From NCBI GenBank assembly GCA_040880065.1, contig JBBDJE010000061.1:1-11760 (forward strand): 11,760 bases of DNA, written 5' to 3'. The stretch comes from Abyssibius sp040880065 (GTDB lineage: Bacteria; Pseudomonadota; Alphaproteobacteria; Rhodobacterales; Rhodobacteraceae). Positions 6,859 to 11,760 of the stretch are shown here, piece after piece. The translations under genes were made by a program, and so were the position numbers. Under the pieces are notes generated by a model. It had not been told where the DNA came from, made no database searches, and was given only the letters and a program-made list of their open reading frames with translations. Every line of letters begins with the position of its first letter. Position 1 is the stretch's first letter.

Positions 6859-7278
6859 ATGAATTACTGGCTGTTCAAATCCGAACCCGAAACATGGGGC
6901 TGGGATGCGCAGGTTGCCCGCGGTGAGGCCGGCGAGGAATGGGACGGCGTGCGCAACTATCAGGCCCGCAACAACATGCGCGCCATGGAACCGGGCGATC
7001 TCGGGTTTTTCTACCATTCGATCAAGGAAAAGCGCGTGGTTGGCGTGGTCAAGGTCATCGCGCGCGCCCACCCTGACAGCACCACCGATGATCCGCGCTG
7101 GGAATGCGTGGATATCGCGGCTGTCGGCCCCTTTCCCAAGCCCGTCACGCTTGATGATTGCAAGGCCGAGCCGCGGCTGGCAAATATGGTGCTTGTGAAC
7201 AATACCCGCCTGTCAGTGCAGCCGGTAACGGCGACAGAATGGCAGATCGTCTGCGATATGGGCGGCTATCGCGGTTAG
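6859..7278 (+). CDS. EVE-domain protein (PUA-like fold)
   Basis: The 139-residue protein is a single EVE domain, a PUA-like fold related to human THYN1. EVE domains have an aromatic pocket thought to bind modified bases in DNA or RNA; the cellular role of stand-alone bacterial members is not settled. Visible signatures are WLFKSEP at 4-10, EWDGVRNYQARNNMR at 27-41, GDLGFFYHS at 46-54 and KRVVGVVKV at 58-66. The ATG immediately follows the gpsA stop, with GAGG a suitable distance upstream. Its place after tsaD and gpsA makes co-expression with a tRNA modification gene likely, but a functional link is inference. Confidence 0.93.
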   Translation: MNYWLFKSEPETWGWDAQVARGEAGEEWDGVRNYQARNNMRAMEPGDLGFFYHSIKEKRVVGVVKVIARAHPDSTTDDPRWECVDIAAVGPFPKPVTLDDCKAEPRLANMVLVNNTRLSVQPVTATEWQIVCDMGGYRG

Positions 7279-7297
7279 CAGTCTGAAGAGGTAAGCT

Positions 7298-7705
7298 ATG
7301 GAATACGTTATCGTTCTGGGCGCAGCCCTTGCCAGCTTCGCCTTTGGGGCCGTCTGGTATATGGCTTTGGCCAAGCCCTGGCACGCCGCAGCCGGCATCG
7401 ACGTTGAAAAGCTTCGCGCCGAGGGTGGCGGCGGTAGCGCCTTTGTTTTCGTGGTCGCCTTTTTGTGTTGTGTCCTTGTAGCCGGGATGATGCGCCACGT
7501 CTTTCACGCAGCCCAAATCCACACGCTTGGCAGCGGCGCTCTGGCCGGGCTTGGCCTTGGCCTGTTCATCGCCACGCCCTGGATTGTCATGAACAACATG
7601 TTCGGCATGAAGCCGCGCATGCTGACCTTGATCGACGGCACCTATGCCAGCGTCGGTTGCATGATCATGGGTGCGGTTCTTGGTGCGTTTCCGGCGGTTG
7701 CGTAA
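7298..7705 (+). CDS. DUF1761 family four-helix membrane protein
   Basis: This is a 135-residue, highly hydrophobic protein with four predicted membrane helices at about 2-22, 46-66, 76-96 and 110-131. The first helix ends FGAVWYMALAKPW, and the last contains DGTYASVGCMIMGAVLGAF; both match the DUF1761 pattern as I know it. The biochemical function of the family is not known. A strong GAAGAGG ribosome-binding site sits just before the ATG. The gene lies 19 bp after the EVE gene and 3 bp before the DUF4375-like gene, so it probably belongs to the same rightward transcript. Conserved charged residues are few, which does not suggest an enzyme. Confidence 0.82.
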   Translation: MEYVIVLGAALASFAFGAVWYMALAKPWHAAAGIDVEKLRAEGGGGSAFVFVVAFLCCVLVAGMMRHVFHAAQIHTLGSGALAGLGLGLFIATPWIVMNNMFGMKPRMLTLIDGTYASVGCMIMGAVLGAFPAVA

Positions 7706-7708
7706 ACA

Positions 7709-8287
7709 ATGAAATACCTGAAAACCGCGTTCAATCTGTTGATGGTCGTACCAGCGACCATCGGCCTGATATTGATGGTGCCCTTCATCATCATCTTGCG
7801 ACTTATCAACGTAAAACTGGTCAAACAGCCTAACTATGCCGATATTTACGCACCCTATTACGACCAGCTCGACCCGTATCACGGCCCCGAGGCCTGGGCA
7901 GCGTCCAAAGCCGGTGTGCCGCAACCGGCGCTTGACCTTTACGCATTGCATTGGGCCTTTAGCGAAGTCACAGCCGGAGGGTTTTCGCAGTTTTTCAACG
8001 GCGCGACCGGCATTCTCGCACCCGAAGCGCGCGACGGTTTTCGTGCCATCGGCATGGCTGATGTCGCTACCGTTATACAGGCGGCGATGGACAAGCTTGG
8101 CACGCCCTTTCCGCTTGAGCTTGAAGCGCGCCGGGATCTCATAAAATTCGAGACGGCGCGCATGAAATTTGAAGAAACGGCCAGGTTCAAAGCCCTGACC
8201 GGTAACCACAATTTTATCGGCGGGGCTGCGCTTTACCAAGCGCCCGCCGATGCCTATGCCGCAAGGGCGCGCATGAAAACCCCCTGA
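7709..8287 (+). CDS. Membrane-anchored DUF4375/DMP19-like protein
   Basis: The 192-residue protein has one clear N-terminal membrane helix at about 9-33, followed by a basic patch (KLVKQ), then a soluble domain. The segment EVTAGGFSQFFNGATG (86-101) resembles the hallmark of the DUF4375/DMP19 family, whose best known member, a Neisseria protein, is a DNA-mimic that blocks a transcription factor. Here the domain would face the cytoplasm if the positive-inside rule holds. The C-terminal part (140-165) is a charged helix. The ATG is three bases after the DUF1761 stop and lacks a good ribosome-binding site, so translation is probably coupled. The family call rests on one motif; function is unknown. 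Confidence 0.68.
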   Translation: MKYLKTAFNLLMVVPATIGLILMVPFIIILRLINVKLVKQPNYADIYAPYYDQLDPYHGPEAWAASKAGVPQPALDLYALHWAFSEVTAGGFSQFFNGATGILAPEARDGFRAIGMADVATVIQAAMDKLGTPFPLELEARRDLIKFETARMKFEETARFKALTGNHNFIGGAALYQAPADAYAARARMKTP

Positions 8288-8317
8288 CCCCATCTTTTGT
8301 TCATAAATATCCCACGG

Positions 8318-8378
8318 GGGTCTGGGGGTGTGAAACCCCCAGCTTTAAACAGCGGGTCCGGGGGTCTGAAACCCCCGG
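8318..8378. repeat. Two tandem copies of a GGGGGT..ACCCCC hairpin repeat in a convergent gap
   Basis: Two 25-base units (8318-8342 and 8354-8378) share the form GGGTCYGGGGGTSTGAAACCCCCRG and start 36 bases apart. Each forms an 8-bp stem with a 5-base loop: CTGGGGGT with ACCCCCAG (8322-8329, 8335-8342), and CCGGGGGT with ACCCCCGG (8358-8365, 8371-8378). The one stem difference is compensatory, T-A in the first copy and C-G in the second. They sit between converging genes. No T-tract follows on either strand, so they are either unconventional terminators or 3'-end stabilisers. Similar hairpins recur after genes in Rhodobacteraceae, from memory. Confidence 0.75.
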
Positions 8379-8398
8379 CGTGAGACATCTTTAAGCCT

Positions 8399-9445
8399 TC
8401 AGTGCTCGCCCAGCCACGCCGCCAGAAGGTCGCGTGCCGCCATCAGGTCAGACTTGGCAATCATTTCCGTTACCGTGTGAATATAGCGGGTGCCAACCAC
8501 AATCCCCATGGCACGCGCACCGGCGGCTGCCTGTTGTGCCGCCGCGCCATCCTGCCCGCCTGCGCGCAAGATCGTGCGTTGGTGGGGAATGCCGCGTGCC
8601 TTGGCAAGGGCTTCGACCTCTTCCACCAGCGCAATATCGGCAATGAAGCTGCTGTCTTTCACATGTAGCCCGACACCTTCGCCCTGCACGGTGACCGTAT
8701 CTTGCTTGGGCACGCCGGGCGTATCGCAAGCCAGAGTCACGTCAATGCCAAAGCCGATATGCGGTTTGATATGATAGGCCGAGGTGCGCGCGCCGCGCAG
8801 ACCAACCTCTTCCTGACAGGTAAACGCCACCCAGATCTCGCATTCATGCTGTGACTGATCGGCCACCAGCTTGCGGATCACCTCGATCCCCAGCCAACAG
8901 GCGACGCGGTTGTCCAGCGCCTTGGAGACCACCTTTTCGCCCATATCGACAAAAGGCTCTTCCATCACGACATAGTCACCGATCTGGATTTTTTCAGCCG
9001 TTGCCTTGCCCATGCCGCAATCCAGCATAAACTCGGCAATCTCCGGAATTTTCTTGCGATCTTCGGGTGTTGAAATATGCACCGGGCGGCCGCCGGGGTT
9101 CATGACGGCAGGGTAGTCGCCATTGGGTGTGCAGATGCGCACGCGGCGCGAGAACAGGTTGCGCGGGTCGAACCCGCCAACAGGGTCAACATAGATGAAC
9201 CCGTCGCTGTCAATATGGCTGACAAGAAAGCCGATCTCGTCCATATGGCAGGCCAGCATCACGCGCTGCACCTCGCCATTGGCGGGCTTTGTGGGGGCGC
9301 GGCGGCAAATCAGGTTGCCCATCGCATCGGTTGTGATCTCGTCAAACAGGCCTTCAACTTCACGCTCGATCAGCGCGCGCACGCGGTTCTCGCGGCCCGG
9401 AACGCCCGGCGTTTCGCACAGGTTGCGCAATAGGTCGATATTCAT
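8399..9445 (-). CDS. M42 family metallopeptidase (TET-type aminopeptidase)
   Basis: The 348-residue protein matches the M42 family of dinuclear metal aminopeptidases, cytoplasmic enzymes that form large tetrahedral particles and trim peptides. The expected ligands are all visible: H67 and D69 in ACHMDEIGFLV, D178 in KALDNR, the E212-E213 pair in CQEEVGLRGA, D235 in GIDVT and H323 in YIHTVTE. RAGGQDGAAAQ at 294-304 resembles the family GGxDAxxxQ region. A PDZ-like insertion between the catalytic halves (about 75-160) is the region thought to control assembly. The ATG at 9445 has GGAG upstream. It is monocistronic by context: it converges with the DUF4375-like gene and lies 391 bp from ahcY. 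Substrate cannot be told from sequence. Confidence 0.93.
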   Translation of the reverse strand: MNIDLLRNLCETPGVPGRENRVRALIEREVEGLFDEITTDAMGNLICRRAPTKPANGEVQRVMLACHMDEIGFLVSHIDSDGFIYVDPVGGFDPRNLFSRRVRICTPNGDYPAVMNPGGRPVHISTPEDRKKIPEIAEFMLDCGMGKATAEKIQIGDYVVMEEPFVDMGEKVVSKALDNRVACWLGIEVIRKLVADQSQHECEIWVAFTCQEEVGLRGARTSAYHIKPHIGFGIDVTLACDTPGVPKQDTVTVQGEGVGLHVKDSSFIADIALVEEVEALAKARGIPHQRTILRAGGQDGAAAQQAAAGARAMGIVVGTRYIHTVTEMIAKSDLMAARDLLAAWLGEH

Positions 9446-9475
9446 GGAAACTCCAATTTCAGGAAAACTGCGCGC

Positions 9476-9504
9476 AGCCTAACGCCGCGCCAAAGCCGGT
9501 GCAA
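9476..9504 (-). promoter_or_regulatory. Candidate promoter for the M42 peptidase gene
   Basis: On the minus strand TTGCAC (9499-9504) and TAGGCT (9476-9481) are exactly 17 bases apart. The start would be about 25 bases before the ATG, leaving room for the GGAG ribosome-binding site. It lies downstream of the terminator-like hairpin at 9522-9550, so the peptidase would not need transcription from further upstream. The -10 keeps only the first two and last T/A positions. Confidence 0.38.
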
Positions 9505-9510
9505 CCACCC

Positions 9511-9550
9511 CGAAAATGAAACGGGAGGGCGCGGCCTACGCGCCCTCCCG
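9511..9550 (-). terminator. Terminator-like hairpin upstream of the M42 gene
   Basis: A perfect 12-bp GC-rich stem pairs 9522-9533 with 9539-9550 around a 5-base loop. Reading leftward it is followed by TTTCATTTTC, a broken but usable T-tract; reading rightward no T-tract follows. The transcript it would end is neither ahcY, which has its own terminator at 9791-9821, nor any visible gene. It therefore either ends an unannotated RNA starting near 9730 or acts as an attenuator in a long peptidase leader. Confidence 0.6.
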
Positions 9551-9790
9551 CACCCCAGCACCGCCGCAAAAGCAGGTGCCTCGCCCACGTGATTGCCCGA
9601 TAGGGCAAATGGCGTAAAGGTTTTGTAACATTGGGGGATTTTCCCGACAGGCTTCACCCGTCTTCCGATTGCTCGGCCCGAATTCTCCGGGGTCTATGCC
9701 TGTTTATCGCGCAGGCACCCGCGCTTGGGCAAGCAAATTATAGGCGGCATTTAACGCAAATTTTGCCACCGAACTTAACGCTTTGAAAAG
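9551..9790 (-). other. Gene-free structured intergenic stretch, candidate small RNA or leader
   Basis: No plausible protein gene is seen here on either strand. On the minus strand a perfect TATAAT lies at 9737-9742, though no good -35 box stands 16-19 bases before it. Between it and the 9522-9550 terminator-like hairpin are several small stems: 9697-9717 (TGCCTG/CAGGCA), 9677-9691 (CCCG/CGGG), 9665-9676 (CCGA-GCAA-TCGG, a GNRA loop), 9646-9662 (GACGGG/CCTGTC), 9635-9645, 9593-9608 (TTGCCC/GGGCAA) and 9558-9579 (GCACC/GGTGC). A leftward RNA of about 200 bases is possible. GC-rich DNA makes short stems easily, so this is a hypothesis. Confidence 0.35.
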
Positions 9791-9821
9791 CAAAAGGCCG
9801 GGGCAGTTTTTTGCCCCGGCC
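9791..9821 (-). terminator. Rho-independent terminator of ahcY
   Basis: On the minus strand a perfect 10-bp stem, GGCCGGGGCA with TGCCCCGGCC (9812-9821 and 9796-9805), surrounds a 6-base loop and is followed by TTTTGCTTTT. It begins 15 bases after the ahcY stop. This is the clearest terminator in the window. Confidence 0.9.
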
Positions 9822-9836
9822 CGAATGTGTGCGCGC

Positions 9837-11228
9837 TTAATAGCGGTAGTGCTCAGGCTTGAACGGGCCTTCGGGCGAAACGCCGATATAATCGGCCTGC
9901 GCCTTGTCCAGCTTGGTCAGCTTCACGCCAATCCGGTCCAGATGCAGGCGCGCGACCTTTTCATCCAGATGCTTGGGCAAAATGTAAACGTCGTTCGTGT
10001 AGGCATCGCCATTGGCCCAAAGCTCAATCTGCGCGAGAACCTGATTGGTGAAGCTGGCCGACATCACGAAACTGGGGTGGCCCGTGGCGTTGCCAAGGTT
10101 CAGCAAACGGCCCTGGCTGAGCAGAATAATCCGGCTGCCCGAGGGCATTTCGATCATGTCCACCTGGTCCTTGATATTGGTCCATTTGTGGTTGCGCAGC
10201 GCGGCGACCTGAATTTCATTGTCGAAATGGCCAATATTGCCGACAATCGCCATGTCTTTCATATCGCGCATATGCTCGATACGGATGACATCACGGTTGC
10301 CGGTTGTGGTGACAAAGATATCGGCGCTGGCAACGACATCCTCAAGCAGCACAACCTCGAACCCGTCCATCGCGGCCTGAAGCGCGCAAATCGGGTCAAC
10401 CTCGGTCACCTTCACGCGCGCCCCTGCGCCGCGCAGGCTGGCGGCAGACCCTTTGCCAACATCGCCATACCCGCAAACCACGGCGACCTTTCCGGCCATC
10501 ATCGTATCCGTCGCGCGCCGAATGCCATCAACCAGCGATTCCTTGCAGCCGTATTTGTTGTCGAACTTCGATTTGGTGACAGAATCGTTCACATTGATCG
10601 CCGGGAAAGGCAATTGCCCCTGCTTCACCAACTCATACAGGCGGTGCACACCGGTGGTGGTTTCCTCGGACACGCCCATAATCGCCGCGCGGGTCTTGGT
10701 AAACCAGCCGGGGCTGGCCGCCATGCGCTTTCTGATCTGGGCAAAAACCGCCTCTTCCTCTTCCGAGGTCGGCACCGCGATCAGGTCGGTCTCGCCAGCT
10801 TCAACGCGCGCACCAAGCAGCACGTAAAGTGTGGCGTCGCCACCATCATCCAGAATGAGGTTTGCGCCTTCGGGGAACATAAAAGAACGGTCAAGATAAT
10901 CCCAATGCTCGGTCAGCGTCTGGCCCTTGATCGCAAAAACCGGCACGCCGGATTGCGCTATCGCTGCGGCGGCATGGTCCTGGGTTGAAAATATGTTGCA
11001 GCTTGCCCAGCGCACATCGGCCCCCAAAGCCACCAGCGTTTCGATCAGCACCGCAGTTTGAATGGTCATATGCAGCGAACCGACGATGCGCGCACCTTTC
11101 AAAGGCTTGCTTTCGCCAAACTCGGCGCGCAATGCCATCAGGCCGGGCATTTCGGTTTCGGCAATATCCAGCTCTTTGCGGCCATAGGCGGCGAGCGAGA
11201 TGTCTTTAACGATGTAATCGGCAGGCAT
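9837..11228 (-). CDS. ahcY: Adenosylhomocysteinase (S-adenosylhomocysteine hydrolase) AhcY
   Basis: AhcY splits S-adenosylhomocysteine to adenosine and homocysteine, relieving product inhibition of methyltransferases and feeding methionine recycling. The 463-residue protein has GSLHMTIQTAVLIETL at 50-65, NDSVTKSKFDN at 214-224, the NAD-binding GYGDVGKGSA at 253-262, FVTTTGNRDVI at 305-315 and the C-terminal KPEHYRY. It includes the roughly 40-residue insertion (about 145-185) found in the long bacterial and plant-type enzymes. The ATG at 11228, preceded by AGGGA, gives the family's usual start, MPADYIVKDI. The frame stays open to 11375, but the extra 49 codons do not resemble the family and cross the promoter candidate. 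A strong terminator follows. Confidence 0.98.
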   Translation of the reverse strand: MPADYIVKDISLAAYGRKELDIAETEMPGLMALRAEFGESKPLKGARIVGSLHMTIQTAVLIETLVALGADVRWASCNIFSTQDHAAAAIAQSGVPVFAIKGQTLTEHWDYLDRSFMFPEGANLILDDGGDATLYVLLGARVEAGETDLIAVPTSEEEEAVFAQIRKRMAASPGWFTKTRAAIMGVSEETTTGVHRLYELVKQGQLPFPAINVNDSVTKSKFDNKYGCKESLVDGIRRATDTMMAGKVAVVCGYGDVGKGSAASLRGAGARVKVTEVDPICALQAAMDGFEVVLLEDVVASADIFVTTTGNRDVIRIEHMRDMKDMAIVGNIGHFDNEIQVAALRNHKWTNIKDQVDMIEMPSGSRIILLSQGRLLNLGNATGHPSFVMSASFTNQVLAQIELWANGDAYTNDVYILPKHLDEKVARLHLDRIGVKLTKLDKAQADYIGVSPEGPFKPEHYRY

Positions 11229-11247
11229 GGGTGGTTCCCTATTCTGT

Positions 11248-11257
11248 TTCGCGCGAA
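11248..11257. promoter_or_regulatory. Perfect 10-bp palindrome in the ahcY start region
   Basis: TTCGCGCGAA is a perfect palindrome immediately downstream of the candidate -10 box, overlapping the likely transcription start and about 20 bases before the ahcY ATG. Its position suits a repressor site, but no specific regulator motif is recognised, and self-complementary GC strings are common in such DNA. Confidence 0.25.
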
Positions 11258-11286
11258 GATGTAGCGCGTGCGCATCGCTACGGCAA
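11258..11286 (-). promoter_or_regulatory. Candidate ahcY promoter
   Basis: On the minus strand TTGCCG (11281-11286) and TACATC (11258-11263) are 17 bases apart, giving a leader of about 22-25 bases. The box matches are moderate (4/6 and 3/6). With so short a leader there is no room for an S-adenosylhomocysteine riboswitch, and none is recognised further upstream. Confidence 0.4.
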
Positions 11287-11437
11287 GGCTTTGGGCGATC
11301 ATGCTGCAATGCGCATACGAGCAACACCCGTTTCCTGCAAATAGCCGTGCTAGTGCCAATGGCGTGCATGGCCATCAGGCTTGCGGTCGTTCAACGCCCG
11401 CATTGCGATGGACCCTCGGGCAGGTTACACCAAAGTC

Positions 11438-11459
11438 AACACGGCCTGTGTTCTGGCCG
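11438..11459. repeat. Nested inverted repeats upstream of the HD-domain gene
   Basis: AACAC-GGCCT-GTGTT (11438-11452) and the overlapping CGGCC...GGCCG (11442-11446 with 11455-11459) form two alternative 5-bp dyads ending 21 bases before the HD-domain start. They could be an operator or leader structure for that gene. The rest of the 252-bp divergent gap (11229-11480) shows no convincing coding sequence. Confidence 0.22.
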
Positions 11460-11480
11460 AACACGACACAAACCTGATGA

Positions 11481-11760
11481 ATGAGCCGCGCTATCACCAA
11501 GCCCCGCCCCCCCGCCAAACTCACATCACCGCGCGCATGGCAACGCATGCTCTCGGGCCGCCGGCTTGATCTGCTGGACCCGTCGCCGCTGGATATCGAG
11601 ATCGAGGACATTGCCCATGGCCTTGCCTTTGTGGCGCGCTGGAACGGGCAAACCCACGGCGAAAACCCTTATTCGGTGGCCGAACATTCGCTGCTGGTGG
11701 AGCGGTTGTTTAGCAAGCTCAACCAGCGCGCCAGCACAGCCGCGCGCCAGATGGCGCTAC
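11481..11760 (+). CDS. HD-domain hydrolase, YfbR-like (N-terminal part, cut by window edge)
   Basis: The first 93 codons are present. After a basic, proline-containing N-terminus comes AWQRMLSGRRLDLLDPSP (19-36), then IEDIAHGLAFVARWNGQTHG (41-60) and YSVAEHSLLVERLF (64-77). This arrangement is typical of alphaproteobacterial HD-superfamily phosphohydrolases related to the 5'-deoxynucleotidase YfbR. H69 would be the first metal ligand; the HD pair and the last Asp would lie beyond the edge. The ATG at 11481 directly follows an in-frame TGA, which fixes the start region, but no ribosome-binding site is apparent. It is divergent from ahcY. Substrate is unknown. A run of seven C (11507-11513) lies in its fifth-codon region onward. 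Confidence 0.85.
   Translation, partial: MSRAITKPRPPAKLTSPRAWQRMLSGRRLDLLDPSPLDIEIEDIAHGLAFVARWNGQTHGENPYSVAEHSLLVERLFSKLNQRASTAARQMAL

Noticed and set aside
7145..8293. 382-codon leftward open frame across EVE, DUF1761 and DUF4375-like genes
   Set aside because: It is antisense to three well-supported genes with good start contexts, and its translation is low-complexity in K, R, G and H without a family match.
9551..9742. Known housekeeping RNA (SRP RNA, 6S RNA, RNase P RNA) in the ahcY-M42 gap
   Set aside because: I could not find the conserved core sequences of SRP or RNase P RNA, nor the long interrupted hairpin of 6S RNA. A covariance-model search would be decisive.
9750..9770. Sigma-54 type promoter (TGGC...TTGC) upstream of the TATAAT box
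   Set aside because: The GG and GC elements are about two bases too close for the strict -24/-12 spacing.
9783..10988. 401-codon open frame antisense to ahcY
   Set aside because: It lies wholly opposite a clear ahcY, has no recognisable domain, is rich in H, R and G as antisense frames of GC-rich genes are, and runs through the ahcY terminator.
11229..11375. 49-codon N-terminal extension of AhcY
   Set aside because: The extension does not resemble the family, crosses the promoter candidate, and the ATG at 11228 has a good ribosome-binding site and the canonical MPADY start.
11381..11569. 62-codon rightward frame upstream of and overlapping the HD-domain gene
   Set aside because: Its second half is a shifted reading of the HD-domain start and its first half shows no conserved feature. 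I saw no sign of a frameshift joining the two.

Overview
The window reads as chromosomal DNA of an alphaproteobacterium, most likely a member of the Rhodobacteraceae (Roseobacter/Rhodobacter group). The reasons are GC-rich coding sequence, a hemC-hemD-mitofilin(Mic60)-hemY run divergent from tsaD-gpsA-EVE, a ~463-residue AhcY, and GGGGGT..ACCCCC hairpins of a kind I recall from this family. The assignment rests on recognising protein families by eye, not on a search. There are no insertion sequences, phage genes, CRISPR arrays or compositional islands.

Layout. At the left edge is the C-terminal end of an unrecognised rightward gene with a possible terminator, then a leftward tRNA-Thr(CGT) with its own promoter-like boxes. 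From 284 to 4758 a leftward run encodes hemC, hemD (TTG start inside the end of hemC), an alphaproteobacterial Mic60/mitofilin protein and HemY. HemC and HemD make uroporphyrinogen III. Mic60 and HemY are inner-membrane proteins translated in an overlapping ATGA pair. Divergent from hemC is a rightward run: tsaD (t6A37 tRNA modification), gpsA (glycerol-3-phosphate synthesis), an EVE-domain protein, a four-helix DUF1761 membrane protein and a membrane-anchored DUF4375/DMP19-like protein.

That run meets a leftward M42 metallopeptidase across a 111-bp convergent gap holding two near-identical hairpins whose stems differ by a compensatory base-pair change. Between the M42 gene and ahcY lies a 391-bp gene-free stretch. 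It contains a very clear ahcY terminator, an isolated perfect TATAAT box, a string of small hairpins and a second terminator-like hairpin, so it is a candidate small-RNA or leader region. ahcY (S-adenosylhomocysteine hydrolase) is leftward, with a promoter candidate and a palindrome upstream. The right edge carries the start of a divergent HD-domain hydrolase.

Nothing here is an obvious new multi-gene system; most of the window is conserved housekeeping sequence. The best leads are the structured 9522-9742 intergenic region, the covarying tandem hairpins, the coupled DUF1761/DUF4375 membrane pair, and the four-cysteine ribbon in HemY.
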